Position numbers and translations under genes: made by a program. A DNA stretch of 64,000 bases from JAYRSJ01 sp041920215 (lineage in GTDB: Bacteria > Pseudomonadota > Gammaproteobacteria > Burkholderiales > Burkholderiaceae_C), in NCBI GenBank assembly GCA_041920215.1, contig JAYRSJ010000006.1, positions 62,001 to 126,000 of the forward strand. Reading direction: 5' to 3'. The notes under the pieces are model-generated. The model saw only the letters and a program-made list of their open reading frames with translations, was not told the DNA's origin and searched no databases. Shown here piece by piece: positions 50,711-59,721 of the stretch. Position 1 is the stretch's first letter, and every line of letters starts with the position of its first letter.

Positions 50711-52243
50711 TCAGGTCTTGAAGACCGACACCGCCTGGTTCAGCTGCACCGCCTGCAGGCGCAAGCTCTCGGCGGCCGCGGCGGATTCCTCGACCAGCGC
50801 CGCATTCTGCTGGGTCACCTGATCCATCTGCATCACCGCGTCGCTGACCTGGTCGATGCCTTGGCTCTGCTCACGGCTGGCATTGCTGATCTCGCCGATC
50901 AGGGTGCTCACGTTCTGCACCTGGGCCACCAGTTCGGCCATGGTGCGGCCGGCGTCCTGCACCTGCTGGCCGCCCTGCTCCACCCGCTCGACGCTGGCCG
51001 AGATCAGCTGCTTGATCTCCTTGGCCGCATCGGCCGAGCGGCTGGCCAGCGTGCGTACCTCGCCGGCCACCACCGCGAAGCCGCGGCCCTGCTCGCCGGC
51101 CCGGGCGGCTTCCACCGCGGCGTTGAGGGCCAGGATATTGGTCTGGAAGGCGATGCCGTCGATCACACCGATGATGTCGCCGATCTTGCGCGACTGCTCG
51201 GTGATGCGCGCCATCGTCTGCACCACACCCTCGACCGCGGCGCCGCCCTGCCGGGCCACGCTGGAGGCTTCCTGGGCGAGGCGGCTGGCCTCATTGGCGG
51301 TGCTGGCGTTTTGCTTGACGGTGGAGGTCAGTTCCTCCATTGAGGCCGCGGTTTCCTCCAGGCTGCTGGCCTGCTGCTCGGTGCGCTGGCTCAGATCCAT
51401 GCTGCCGCGTGCGATCTCGGCCGAGCCGTCGGTGATCTGCTGGGCACTCTCGCGCACCTTGCCGACGATGTCCAGCAGGCTGTCGTTCATGGTCTTCGGC
51501 GCCGTCAGCAGCAGGGCCGTCTCGTCCCGGCCTTGGACCTCGATGCGTGAGCGCAGATCACCCTGGGCGACCGCGCTGGCCAGGTGCACCGCCGAGGCCA
51601 GCGGCCGGGTGATCGAGCGCACGATCAGCCAAGCCCCATAGGCAGCGGCCGCCAGCACCAGGATGAAGACGACGGCACTGCGCCACAGCATGGTCTTGAA
51701 TGCCTGCTGACTCGCTTGATACTCGGCTTCGGCCACCCGCAGCTGCAGCTCGGTGAGCTTGAGCAGATCCTCGGCTACCGGGTCGATCGCGGGGTACATC
51801 CGGGTGGCCGCGAAGGCGGCCATACCCTCCTTGTCACCGGCACGCGCCAGGCCCAGCAGTTGTACGCCGGCAGCATCGGCCTGCTTCAGATGGGTCTCGG
51901 CCGCCCGCACCAGCTGCGCCTCCTCGGTGGTCAGCTTGGTGGAGGCATAAGCCTTCCAGCCCTGTACCACCGTTTGCTGCGCGCCTTCGATGGCCTTGGC
52001 CGCATCGGCCGGGCTCATCGCGCCGTCGCGCATCTTATGCGCCGCATCGACAAAGCCCACTGCATAGGCATCGGCCACCTGCTTGAGCTGCTTCAGCGGC
52101 ACGACCCGGTCGTGATAGATGGTGCCCAGCGTGGTGTTGGCGGCATCGAGCCTGAGCAGGGTATTGAGCACGCTGCCGGCCAAGAGCAGCAGCATGGACA
52201 ACACCAGGATGGCCAACCTTGCGCGTATGCTGATCTGGTTCAT
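50711..52243 (-). CDS. Methyl-accepting chemotaxis protein
   Basis: A 510-residue transducer. TM1 at about 9-28, a four-helix-bundle periplasmic sensor (about 35-185), TM2 at about 188-208, a HAMP region, and a cytoplasmic signalling domain from about 270. The hairpin tip is GIAFQTNILALNAAVEAARAG. The C terminus ends at VSVFKT with no NWETF-like CheR/CheB pentapeptide. Ligand unknown. Start is the ATG giving MNQISIRARLAILVL; a long out-of-context extension is excluded. Confidence 0.95.
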   Translation of the reverse strand: MNQISIRARLAILVLSMLLLLAGSVLNTLLRLDAANTTLGTIYHDRVVPLKQLKQVADAYAVGFVDAAHKMRDGAMSPADAAKAIEGAQQTVVQGWKAYASTKLTTEEAQLVRAAETHLKQADAAGVQLLGLARAGDKEGMAAFAATRMYPAIDPVAEDLLKLTELQLRVAEAEYQASQQAFKTMLWRSAVVFILVLAAAAYGAWLIVRSITRPLASAVHLASAVAQGDLRSRIEVQGRDETALLLTAPKTMNDSLLDIVGKVRESAQQITDGSAEIARGSMDLSQRTEQQASSLEETAASMEELTSTVKQNASTANEASRLAQEASSVARQGGAAVEGVVQTMARITEQSRKIGDIIGVIDGIAFQTNILALNAAVEAARAGEQGRGFAVVAGEVRTLASRSADAAKEIKQLISASVERVEQGGQQVQDAGRTMAELVAQVQNVSTLIGEISNASREQSQGIDQVSDAVMQMDQVTQQNAALVEESAAAAESLRLQAVQLNQAVSVFKT

Positions 52244-52423
52244 CGCAGATTCCTTGACTGTGTTGAAATCAGCAGCCCTGGACGCGCTGCTGCCCAGTGG
52301 CCTTGGTCGCCGAGCGAACAAAGCCGCTTGTTTATCGCACAAGCCAGTACAGGCAACAGGTTTTTTGTTGCCGACGCTACCCTTGTGCAACAGCAGCGTC
52401 CCAATCATTGCCGAGGAGAAACA

Positions 52424-53371
52424 TTGAAATCGTTCACATGGATCGCCGCCCTTGCGATCGCCAGCCTGAGTCTTGCGGCTTTGGAGACCGAGGCCAAGCG
52501 CCTGGGCAGCGGCGGTATGAAGCGCAGCACCCCCACCCAGCAGGCTCCGCAGCAGACGGCCACGCCGCCGCAGACGAGCCCGACATCGCAGCAGAACGCC
52601 GTGCCGGCCCAGCAGGCCGCCGCGCCGGCAGCGGGCACCGCCGCAGCGGCCGCGGCAGCGCCGGCCAAACGCTCCTGGATGGGCCCGGTCGCCGGCTTGG
52701 CGGCCGGCCTTGGCTTGGCCGCGCTGGCCAGCCATTTCGGCTTCGGCGAGGCCCTGGCCAATGTGATGACCATGGTGCTGATCGGCATTGTGCTGATGCT
52801 GGTGATCGGTTTCGTGATGCGGCGCTTCGCTGCCAACAAGGCCCCGGCGCAGGGCCTGCAGTTTGCCGGCGCCGGCGCGCCGCTGAGCGGCAGTCCACGG
52901 ATGCCCGCCAACAATGGCAGCGCTGCCGCGGCACCTCCTGTGGCCCCTCTCGCGGCGGCCGTGCCGGCAAGACCTGCCCCTCAAGCTGCTGCGGCGGCTG
53001 ACGACTTTGACGTTGCGGGCTTCGAGCGCGTGGCCAAGCAGGTCTTCATCCGCATGCAGGCCGCCAACGATGCTGGCGACCAGAACGACTTGCGCCGCTT
53101 CACCACACCGCAGATGTATGCCTCCATCCAGCAGGAACTGCTGGATCGCCAGCCGGGACAAACCCAGCGCACCGACGTGCTGGAGTTGCAGGCCCAGGTG
53201 GTGGAGCGTGCCGCCGAGCAGGATCAGCAGATCGTCAGCGTGCGCTTCACCGGCCTGATCCGCGAACAGGCCGAAGACGCGGCCCAGCCCTTTGACGAGA
53301 TCTGGCATCTGCAGCGGCCGCAGGATGGCAGCCGCGAATGGGCGATTGCCGGCATCCAGTCCACCCACTGA
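52424..53371 (+). CDS. Tim44-domain membrane protein
   Basis: A 315-residue protein with start TTG at 52424 and GAGGAG five to six bases upstream; no ATG suits the signal sequence that follows (SFTWIAALAIASLSLAALE). A Pro/Gln/Ala/Thr-rich linker (about 35-80), one or two transmembrane segments (GPVAGLAAGLGLAALASHFG; MTMVLIGIVLMLVIGFVM) and a C-terminal Tim44-like domain (about 190-315: FERVAKQVFIRMQAANDAGD, LRRFTTPQMYASIQQELLD) follow. Function of bacterial Tim44-like proteins is largely unknown. A strong terminator follows. Confidence 0.87.
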   Translation: MKSFTWIAALAIASLSLAALETEAKRLGSGGMKRSTPTQQAPQQTATPPQTSPTSQQNAVPAQQAAAPAAGTAAAAAAAPAKRSWMGPVAGLAAGLGLAALASHFGFGEALANVMTMVLIGIVLMLVIGFVMRRFAANKAPAQGLQFAGAGAPLSGSPRMPANNGSAAAAPPVAPLAAAVPARPAPQAAAAADDFDVAGFERVAKQVFIRMQAANDAGDQNDLRRFTTPQMYASIQQELLDRQPGQTQRTDVLELQAQVVERAAEQDQQIVSVRFTGLIREQAEDAAQPFDEIWHLQRPQDGSREWAIAGIQSTH

Positions 53372-53395
53372 ACGCCGCATCTGCCGAAAGAGCAA

Positions 53396-53419
53396 GGCCC
53401 GCTGCATGCGGGCCTTTTT
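53396..53419 (+). terminator. Rho-independent terminator
   Basis: Perfect stem GGCCCGC/GCGGGCC with loop TGCAT and a TTTTT tail, 25 bases after the Tim44-domain gene. Confidence 0.9.
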
Positions 53420-53447
53420 CATCGTCTGCCGGTAGTCGCCCTGCAGT

Positions 53448-54437
53448 TCAACCGAGCAGATTGGCCAGCGTCATCAAGGCCAGCAGCAGCATCCATAGCA
53501 CCACCGAGCGCCAGACCAGACCGACCACGCTTTGCAGATGACCGAGCTGCGGCAGCGCCCCTGCGGTCGAGCCTGCGGCCAACGTGGCTTCGGCGTCGCT
53601 GCCAGCTTCGAAGGTCTTGCTGCGGTCTGGCGTGATGCCGGGCGCGGCCGAACCACCCAGCTGCACGCCCAAGGCACCGGCTGCAGCGGACAAGATGATG
53701 CCCTCGTTGGGATGCAACCAGAGCCGTGCGTCGCGCCGCCAGGCATTCACCGCCTCCTCGAAGTTGCCGACGATCGCGAAGCCGCTGGCGGTCAGACGCG
53801 CCGGCAGATAGTCGGCCCAGCCGAACAGCTGGCGCGACAGCTGCATCAGGCGCTCATTGGTCGGCGCATCCAGGGTACGGCTCTTGAAGCCCCAGTAACG
53901 GCCGGCAAACTCGGCCATGCGATAGAGCACCGCGCCGGCCGGCCCCAGGCCCAGCGTCGACAGCACGATGAACCAGAAGAAGACGCCGAAGACATGGCGG
54001 TGGGCCGCCAATAGCGAATGTTCGATCGCATGGCGCAGCAGTTCGGTACGCGGCAGTTCGCTGGCATCCAGATGACGCCATTCGGCCAGCAGACTGCGCG
54101 CCTGCAGTTCATCGCCGCGCTCCAGCGCCTCACGGATATCGGTGAAGTAGTGGCTGAACTGGCGGAAGCCCAGCGTCAGATAGAGCATCAGCACGTTGAA
54201 GGCCAGAGCCAGCAGAGCGCTGAAATGTGCCAGCAGCAGGTAGAGCGCTGCCGTCAGCAGTGCCGGGCCGAGCACGGTGATGCACCAGACCACCACGGCA
54301 TGGTGTTCGCGGCCGGCATCGAAGTTGCGCCCGGTCCAGCGCACCCAGCTGATCACCGCGTGATGGACGCTGTTGCCGCGAGGCAGAGGCTTGAGCTGCT
54401 CGCACAGCAGCGCGAACAAGACCGCAAAGAAGTTCAT
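53448..54437 (-). CDS. CobD/CbiB-AmpE family membrane protein
   Basis: A 329-residue integral membrane protein. MNFFAVLFALLCEQLKPLPRG, GFRQFSHYFTDIREAL and FWFIVLSTLGLGPAGAVLYRM are the marks, with five or six helices. Burkholderiales proteins of this type are called CobD/CbiB family but share the pattern of AmpE signalling proteins. No cobalamin synthesis genes adjoin it, so a CobD role is unlikely here. Start is the ATG giving MNFF. Confidence 0.78.
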   Translation of the reverse strand: MNFFAVLFALLCEQLKPLPRGNSVHHAVISWVRWTGRNFDAGREHHAVVVWCITVLGPALLTAALYLLLAHFSALLALAFNVLMLYLTLGFRQFSHYFTDIREALERGDELQARSLLAEWRHLDASELPRTELLRHAIEHSLLAAHRHVFGVFFWFIVLSTLGLGPAGAVLYRMAEFAGRYWGFKSRTLDAPTNERLMQLSRQLFGWADYLPARLTASGFAIVGNFEEAVNAWRRDARLWLHPNEGIILSAAAGALGVQLGGSAAPGITPDRSKTFEAGSDAEATLAAGSTAGALPQLGHLQSVVGLVWRSVVLWMLLLALMTLANLLG

Positions 54438-54465
54438 GGCCCGCGATGATAGCGGCGGCCAGGGC

Positions 54466-55185
54466 TCAGGCTGAGAGAAAGCGGTAGAAGTTGCGCAGCA
54501 TCGCTGCGGTGGCCCCCCAGATGAAGTACTCGTCGCCGCTGTCAAGCCCGCCGCGGTTCTCGCCCCCCCTGCCGGCGGACGAGCGCCAGGGCATGGACAG
54601 GAACTGCCGCTCACCGCCGGCGTAGCTGAAGCGATGGCGCCGATGATGGGCCGGATCCATCAGAAACTGCAGCGGCACCTCGAAGGCCTCGGCAACCTCG
54701 AAGGCATCGAGCTTCAGCTCAAAGCCCGGCCGTACCAGGGCGACCACGGGTGTGACCTCGAAGGCGGTCACCGTCGTGTAGACGGGCAAGAGGCCCAGCA
54801 CCTCGACATGGCGGGCCGGCAGACCGATTTCCTCCTCGGCCTCGCGCAGGGCGGCCGCCACATGGCCCTCGTCGTTGGCCTCCACCCGTCCACCCGGAAA
54901 GCTGATCTGCCCGGCGTGATCGCGCAGGTGGGCGGTACGGCGGGTCAGCAATAGCTGCAGGCCCTGCGGTCTGTCGACCAGCGGCACCAGCACCGCCGCC
55001 GCCGCTGGCGTACGTGCGCTCAGCAGGCCGCCATCGCCCGGAAGTTCGACCTGCCAGTGCGGCGGCGCGTGGAAACGCTCTCGTATTGCCTGCGGCAGCA
55101 GCCGTGCCGCGGGCACGGCGGGCAGATGGGCGTCGGTGCCAGCGACCGGCACCGCTTGGGGATCGAGGATGGGTGGGCGCGACAT
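54466..55185 (-). CDS. Nudix CoA pyrophosphatase-like hydrolase
   Basis: A 239-residue Nudix hydrolase. The Nudix box runs from ISFPGGRVE through AALREAEEEIGL (about 95-125), followed by PVYTTVTAFEVTPVVALV as in NudL/YeaB CoA pyrophosphatases. Near the C terminus an extra segment of about 17 residues (RSSAGRGGENRGGLDSGD) precedes EYFIWGATAAMLRNFYRFL; part comes from a C7 run at 54563-54569. Start MSRPPILDPQ, three codons inside the longest frame. Confidence 0.87.
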   Translation of the reverse strand: MSRPPILDPQAVPVAGTDAHLPAVPAARLLPQAIRERFHAPPHWQVELPGDGGLLSARTPAAAAVLVPLVDRPQGLQLLLTRRTAHLRDHAGQISFPGGRVEANDEGHVAAALREAEEEIGLPARHVEVLGLLPVYTTVTAFEVTPVVALVRPGFELKLDAFEVAEAFEVPLQFLMDPAHHRRHRFSYAGGERQFLSMPWRSSAGRGGENRGGLDSGDEYFIWGATAAMLRNFYRFLSA

Positions 55186-55208
55186 GGCGTGCAAGCATAG
55201 AGCGCAAA

Positions 55209-55232
55209 AGAAAAAGCCGCCCGAGGGCGGCT
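55209..55232 (-). terminator. Terminator of the rpsP-rimM-trmD-rplS operon
   Basis: Inverted repeat AGCCGCC/GGCGGCT with a CGAG-type loop; on the minus strand it is followed by TTTTTC, 27 bases after the rplS stop. Confidence 0.85.
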
Positions 55233-55259
55233 CCTTCGAGACCAGCTGTGCCTGGAAAA

Positions 55260-55613
55260 TCAGGCCAGCTTTTCCTTGATACGTGCCGACTTGCCCGAGC
55301 GCTGACGCAGGTAGTACAGCTTGGCGCGGCGGACATCACCGCGACGCTTGACTTCGATCGAGGCGATCAGCGGGCTGTACAGCTGGAAGGTACGCTCGAC
55401 ACCCTCGCCGCTGGAGATCTTGCGCACGATGAAGCTGCTGTTCAGGCCGCGGTTGCGCTTGGCAATCACAACACCTTCGTAGGCCTGCACGCGCTTGCGG
55501 GTGCCTTCAACGACGTTGACGCTGACGATCACGGTATCGCCAGGGGCGAACACGGGAATGGTCTTGTTCAGACGAGCAATTTCTTCTTGCTCAAGGGTTT
55601 GGATCAGGTCCAT
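55260..55613 (-). CDS. rplS: 50S ribosomal protein L19
   Basis: A 117-residue ribosomal protein at the 30S/50S interface. MDLIQTLEQEEIARLNK, FAPGDTVIVSVNVVEG, RVQAYEGVVIAKRNRG and VRRAKLYYLRQRSGKSARIK are diagnostic. Start at the ATG preceded by GGAGA. Last gene of the rpsP operon, 154 bases after trmD. Confidence 0.98.
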   Translation of the reverse strand: MDLIQTLEQEEIARLNKTIPVFAPGDTVIVSVNVVEGTRKRVQAYEGVVIAKRNRGLNSSFIVRKISSGEGVERTFQLYSPLIASIEVKRRGDVRRAKLYYLRQRSGKSARIKEKLA

Positions 55614-55767
55614 GGAGTTCTCCAAGTGATCATGCCGGCGCAGGATTTAAGCCAGGGTTGAAGCCGCGGGCTTGATGGAGAACACCAAGCGCCGCGTTTT
55701 CGTACTGGCCTTGTCGCGCACCTGGAAAAATCGGTGCGCAGCCCGGCAGAGGATCGGAAACCCACGA

Positions 55768-56550
55768 TTATAGCTGAGCTGAAGACGCAGGCAAGGTAGC
55801 GAGGTACTTCTCGTCCGCACGACTGAGTTTGGCCGCGCGGCGTGCCGCCTCGATCAGGTCCGGGCGCCGCTGCCAGGTCAGCGCGAGGGAACGCTCGCGT
55901 CGCCAGCGGGCAATCTGGGCATGATGGCCGGACAGCAGCACCGGCGGTACCGGCAGTTCACCGTCGGTGGTTTGCAGGACCTCGGGGCGGCTGTAATGGG
56001 GGCAGTCCAGCAGACCGTCGGAGAAGCTGTCCTGCTGATGCGAGGCCGCGTCGTTCAGCACCCCCTGCTGCAGGCGCGCGATCGCATCGAGCAAGGCCAG
56101 CGCCGGCAGTTCACCGCCCGACAGCACGAAGTCACCCAGGCTGAGCTCGAGGCTCACATGGCGGTCGAGGAAGCGCTGGTCTATGCCTTCATAGCGACCA
56201 CAGACCAGGACCGCACCTGGGCCCTGCGCCAGTTCCTGCACCAGCGCCTGGTCTATGCGGCGCCCGGTGGGGCTGAAGTGGATCACGGCCGGCGCGGCTT
56301 CGCCGCTCGCTGCGAACCGATCAGTCTTGATCGCCGCCAGCGCGCGCTCCAGCGGTTCGACCAGCATCACCATGCCAGGCCCTCCGCCATAGGGGCGGTC
56401 GTCCACCCGGCGATAGCTGTCCTCCGCATGGTCGCGCAAGGGCCACAGCTTCACATCGACCTGGCCGCTCTCGAAGGCGCGACGCGTCACGCCACAGCGC
56501 AGCGGTGCCTCGAACAGCTCGGGGAACAGGGTGATCAGGTCAAAGCGCAT
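55768..56550 (-). CDS. trmD: tRNA (guanine-37-N1)-methyltransferase TrmD
   Basis: SPOUT-fold enzyme of 260 residues that methylates G37 of tRNAs to prevent frameshifting. MRFDLITLFPELFE, RVDDRPYGGGPGMVM, LVCGRYEGIDQRFLD and LSLGDFVLSGGELPAL (the trefoil-knot SAM site) are all present. Sits between rimM and rplS in the canonical order. Confidence 0.98.
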   Translation of the reverse strand: MRFDLITLFPELFEAPLRCGVTRRAFESGQVDVKLWPLRDHAEDSYRRVDDRPYGGGPGMVMLVEPLERALAAIKTDRFAASGEAAPAVIHFSPTGRRIDQALVQELAQGPGAVLVCGRYEGIDQRFLDRHVSLELSLGDFVLSGGELPALALLDAIARLQQGVLNDAASHQQDSFSDGLLDCPHYSRPEVLQTTDGELPVPPVLLSGHHAQIARWRRERSLALTWQRRPDLIEAARRAAKLSRADEKYLATLPASSAQL

Positions 56551-56578
56551 CGCGCGCCCGTCGCGGTCGGTCCGCGGC

Positions 56579-57190
56579 TCAGTAGTCGAGACCCCAGTCG
56601 ACGATGATGCGACGCTCTTGCAGGCTCACATCGTCGACAAAGGCGGCAACAAAGGGGATCAGGCGCTCCTGATCGGGCTTGATCGGCGGGGTCAGCTCCG
56701 GCGGCACGATGCGCAGCACGCTGTGCGGGCCGGTGTCCATCAGGTCGCTGACGGTGCCGAGAACTTCCCCCTGGCGGTTCACCACGGTCAGGCCGATCAG
56801 ATCAACCCAGTAATACTCATCCGGATTGGCCTTGGGAAAGACCGATCGGGAAACAAAGATGCGGGCGCCGCGCAGCGCTTCGGCAGCACTGCGATCTTGC
56901 ACGCCCTCTGCATTGCCGACCAGGCCATCGCCGTGTTCGCGCAAAGACAGAATCTTCAGCAGCGCCGGCAAGGCCTTGACGGATTTGACCGCAGGCACCG
57001 GCTTGGCCTGCTCGCTGGGCTTGAGAAACCAGCGGCGGGCAGAGAAAAGCGCCTGGGCATCGAGGGAGTAGGACTGAACCTTGAACCAGCCCTTGACACC
57101 CCAGGCATCGAGAATGCGCCCGACCTCGATGGCATCGTCCGGCCAGGCCGGCTCCATGCTGGCGGCTGCCTGCCGCTCGTCGGGCGCCAT
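56579..57190 (-). CDS. rimM: Ribosome maturation factor RimM
   Basis: A 203-residue 30S assembly factor. The N-terminal domain holds IEVGRILDAWGVKGWFKVQ; the C-terminal PRC-barrel includes DEYYWVDLIGLTVVNRQGE and ERLIPFVAAFVDDV. Start chosen as the ATG 10 bases after the rpsP stop (MAPDERQAA); a longer frame runs back into rpsP. Slightly longer than the E. coli protein. Confidence 0.95.
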   Translation of the reverse strand: MAPDERQAAASMEPAWPDDAIEVGRILDAWGVKGWFKVQSYSLDAQALFSARRWFLKPSEQAKPVPAVKSVKALPALLKILSLREHGDGLVGNAEGVQDRSAAEALRGARIFVSRSVFPKANPDEYYWVDLIGLTVVNRQGEVLGTVSDLMDTGPHSVLRIVPPELTPPIKPDQERLIPFVAAFVDDVSLQERRIIVDWGLDY

Positions 57191-57200
57191 CCCAGTCACC

Positions 57201-57452
57201 TCAGGCCGCAGCCTTCTTGCTCTGCTCGACCAGACGAGCGACGGTGGGCGACAGCTGGGCGCCAACGCCCACCCAGTAGCTCACGCGGTCCATGGCAACG
57301 CGCAGGGGCTCGGCAGCACCGGAGGCGACGGGGTTGTAAAAACCCACGCGCTCGATGAAGCGGCCGTCACGGCGCTGACGGCTGTTGGCAACGACGATGT
57401 TGTAGAAGGGGCGCTTCTTGGAGCCGCCGCGTGCGAGTCGAATCACGACCAT
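57201..57452 (-). CDS. rpsP: 30S ribosomal protein S16
   Basis: An 83-residue ribosomal protein: MVVIRLARGGSKKRPFYNIV, SRQRRDGRFIERVGFYNPVA and RVSYWVGVGAQLSPTVARLV are diagnostic. First gene of the rpsP-rimM-trmD-rplS operon. Confidence 0.98.
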   Translation of the reverse strand: MVVIRLARGGSKKRPFYNIVVANSRQRRDGRFIERVGFYNPVASGAAEPLRVAMDRVSYWVGVGAQLSPTVARLVEQSKKAAA

Positions 57453-57652
57453 GATGAGTCCTTAGATGATCAGTAAAGCGTTCCACCGCACCAGGAGACA
57501 CTCAGGGCGAGCAGATCGAAACAGCAGCCTTTCCTTGCCGGCTGCCCTTGAAAACCTTGGGCAAGCAGACATCGACCGACTACTCGGGTTCAGCGCTGTA
57601 GATACGCCAGCCGCCCCAGAACAGGCTTCGCTGACCAGCACCAAAACCCGGC

Positions 57653-57658
57653 ATTATA
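57653..57658 (-). promoter_or_regulatory. Candidate -10 of the rpsP operon
   Basis: Consensus TATAAT on the minus strand in the 267-base gap before rpsP. A transcript would have about a 190-base leader. A clear -35 is not visible at the expected distance; the rest of the gap shows no gene. Confidence 0.5.
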
Positions 57659-57719
57659 AACTCAGCTCCAGCGCCGAATACCGGCCCCATTCACAAATAG
57701 CGCAAGCAAGCACAATTCC

Positions 57720-58244
57720 ATGCTGATACGCCCGAGCACCGAGGCCGATCTCGCCGCCATCCAAGCCATCTACGCCCATGCCGTCCAGCATGGCACCGGC
57801 ACTTTCGAAACCGAGGTACCCGATCTCGCTGAGATGACGCGCCGACGCAGCGAGGTACTGGGGCGGCAGCTGCCCTGGCTGGTGGCTTGCGAGGGTGAGA
57901 CGGTGATCGGCTACGCCTACGCCAACTACTTTCGCCCACGTCTGGCCTACCGCTTCTGCCTGGAGGATTCCATCTACCTGCATCCCGAGCATCAGGGCAA
58001 GGGCACGGGCCGGCTGCTGCTGACGGAACTGATCGCGCGCTGCGAGGCCCTGGGGGCACGACAGATGCTGGCCGTGATCGGCGACGCGGCCAACCAGGGC
58101 TCCATCGGCGTTCATGCCGCCCTGGGTTTCGAGCACACCGGCAAGCTGGCCAATGCGGGCTGGAAATTCGGTCGCTGGCTGGACGTGATCCTGATGCAGC
58201 GCCAGCTGGGCCCGGGCGCCGACAGCGCACCGGAGCAGTCATGA
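57720..58244 (+). CDS. GNAT N-acetyltransferase, phosphinothricin/methionine sulfoximine type
   Basis: A 174-residue acetyltransferase. MLIRPSTEADLAAIQAIYAH, GTGTFETEVPDLAEM, the acetyl-CoA loop HPEHQGKGTGRLLL and AVIGDAANQGSIGVHAALGF match the Pat/MnaT subgroup, which acetylates phosphinothricin or methionine sulfone/sulfoximine. True substrate is unproven. Coupled to the next gene by ATGA. Confidence 0.88.
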   Translation: MLIRPSTEADLAAIQAIYAHAVQHGTGTFETEVPDLAEMTRRRSEVLGRQLPWLVACEGETVIGYAYANYFRPRLAYRFCLEDSIYLHPEHQGKGTGRLLLTELIARCEALGARQMLAVIGDAANQGSIGVHAALGFEHTGKLANAGWKFGRWLDVILMQRQLGPGADSAPEQS

Positions 58245-58693
58245 GCAGCGCCCGCTACCGTTCCAAGACCGTGGCGGCCTGGGCCGCGCTGCTGCTGGGC
58301 ACCCTGGGCCTGCATCGCTTCTACCTGCATGGCCCGGGCGACAAGCTCGCCTGGCTTCATCCGGCACCGACCCTGCTGGGCTTGTACGGCCTGCAGCGCA
58401 TGGACCAGCTGGGACAGGACGACCGCCTGAGCTGGCTGCTGATGCCGCTGCTGGGCCTGATGCTGGCCATCACGATGGGTCATGCCATCTTCTACGGTCT
58501 GACCAGCGACGAGCGCTGGAATGCCCGCTACAACGCCGCAGGCGGCAAGTCCGGCGCCCCCAGCGGCTGGGGCGCCGTGATCGCTGCCGTGCTGGGTCTG
58601 CTACTGGGTGGCACGGCGCTGATGGCCACCATCGCCTTCAGTGCCCAGCGCTATTTCGAGGCGACAGCCGAGACCGTCGCCTGGCGGCGCTGA
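58241..58693 (+). CDS. TM2-domain membrane protein
   Basis: A 150-residue protein with the TM2 pattern AAWAALLLGTLGLHRFYLHG at the N terminus and three or four hydrophobic helices. Function unknown. Translationally coupled to the GNAT gene; ends 4 bases before the convergent phosphate transporter gene. Confidence 0.8.
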   Translation: MSSARYRSKTVAAWAALLLGTLGLHRFYLHGPGDKLAWLHPAPTLLGLYGLQRMDQLGQDDRLSWLLMPLLGLMLAITMGHAIFYGLTSDERWNARYNAAGGKSGAPSGWGAVIAAVLGLLLGGTALMATIAFSAQRYFEATAETVAWRR

Positions 58694-58697
58694 ACAC

Positions 58698-59708
58698 TCA
58701 GAACAGCGAGAAACTCAGCCAGTAGCAAATGCCGGCGATGAAGGCCGAGGCCGGGATCGTGAATATCCAGGCCCAGACGATATTGCCGGCCACGCCCCAG
58801 CGCACCGCCGAGGCTCGCTGCACCGAACCCACGCCGACGATGGCGCCGGTGATGGTGTGCGTGGTGGAGACGGGAATGCCCAGCGAGGTTGCGAGGAACA
58901 GGGTGATGGCACCACCTGTTTCAGCACAGAAGCCCCCCACCGGCTTGAGCTTGGTGATCTTCTGGCCCATGGTGCGCACGATGCGCCAGCCGCCGAACAT
59001 GGTGCCCAGGCCGATCGCGATATAGCAGACCCAGATCACCCAAGCCGGCGGATGGGTGTCGCTGGCCGCCATATAGCCCGAAGCCACCAGCAGCATCCAG
59101 ATGATGCCAATGGTCTTCTGTGCGTCATTGCCACCGTGGCCGAGGCTGTAGAGGCCGGCCGACACCAGCTGCAGCCGACGGAACCAGCCATCGACGCGCA
59201 GCGGTGAGGTGCGCCGGAACAGCCAGGCGACGATCACCATCAGCAGCGAGCCGAGCACAAAGCCCAGAAATGGCGAGACGAAGATGAAAAGCACCGTCTT
59301 CAGCACGCCGCCGGCAATCAGCTTGCCAACGCCAGCCTTGGCAATCACCGCGCCGACGATGCCGCCGATCAGCGCATGCGATGAGCTGGACGGGATGCCA
59401 TACCACCAGGTGATGACGTTCCAGGCGATCGCACCGATCAGCGCGCCAAACACCACATGGTGGTCGACGATGCCCGGCTCGACAATGCCCTTGCCTATGG
59501 TCTGCGCCACCTTCAGCTGGAAGAAGGCAATGGCGATGACATTGAAGAAGGCGGCAAACAGCACCGCCTGCTGGGGCTTGAGTACACCGGTCGAGACCAC
59601 CGTGGCGATGGAGTTGGCCGCGTCATGAAACCCGTTCATGAAGTCGAACAGCACGGCCAGTACCACCAGCATGGCCACGACCCAGAACGCTATTTGTAGC
59701 GATTCCAT
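58698..59708 (-). CDS. Inorganic phosphate transporter, Pit family
   Basis: A 336-residue low-affinity phosphate:H+ symporter with about ten helices. The duplicated PiT signatures are GFHDAANSIATVVSTG near the N terminus and GIPVSTTHTITGAIVGVG near the C terminus. Forms an operon with the DUF47 protein 13 bases upstream, an arrangement seen widely; the DUF47 partner probably regulates transport. Confidence 0.95.
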   Translation of the reverse strand: MESLQIAFWVVAMLVVLAVLFDFMNGFHDAANSIATVVSTGVLKPQQAVLFAAFFNVIAIAFFQLKVAQTIGKGIVEPGIVDHHVVFGALIGAIAWNVITWWYGIPSSSSHALIGGIVGAVIAKAGVGKLIAGGVLKTVLFIFVSPFLGFVLGSLLMVIVAWLFRRTSPLRVDGWFRRLQLVSAGLYSLGHGGNDAQKTIGIIWMLLVASGYMAASDTHPPAWVIWVCYIAIGLGTMFGGWRIVRTMGQKITKLKPVGGFCAETGGAITLFLATSLGIPVSTTHTITGAIVGVGSVQRASAVRWGVAGNIVWAWIFTIPASAFIAGICYWLSFSLF

Positions 59709-59721
59709 CTTGCCGGACCGC

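Noticed and set aside
52335..52350. TGCGATAA on the minus strand as a flagellar sigma-28 -10 for the chemoreceptor gene
   Set aside because: No TAAA-type -35 lies at the required 11-base spacing, so the match is probably chance.
52352..52372. Hairpin GGCAACA/TGTTGCC in the chemoreceptor/Tim44 gap
   Set aside because: A 7-base stem with a T-rich loop, but no gene ends nearby and no T tail follows it; I cannot support a terminator or RNA.
53448..54437. Cobalamin synthesis role for the CobD/CbiB-like gene
   Set aside because: No other cobalamin genes are near and the pattern fits AmpE-type proteins as well; only a family-level call is justified.
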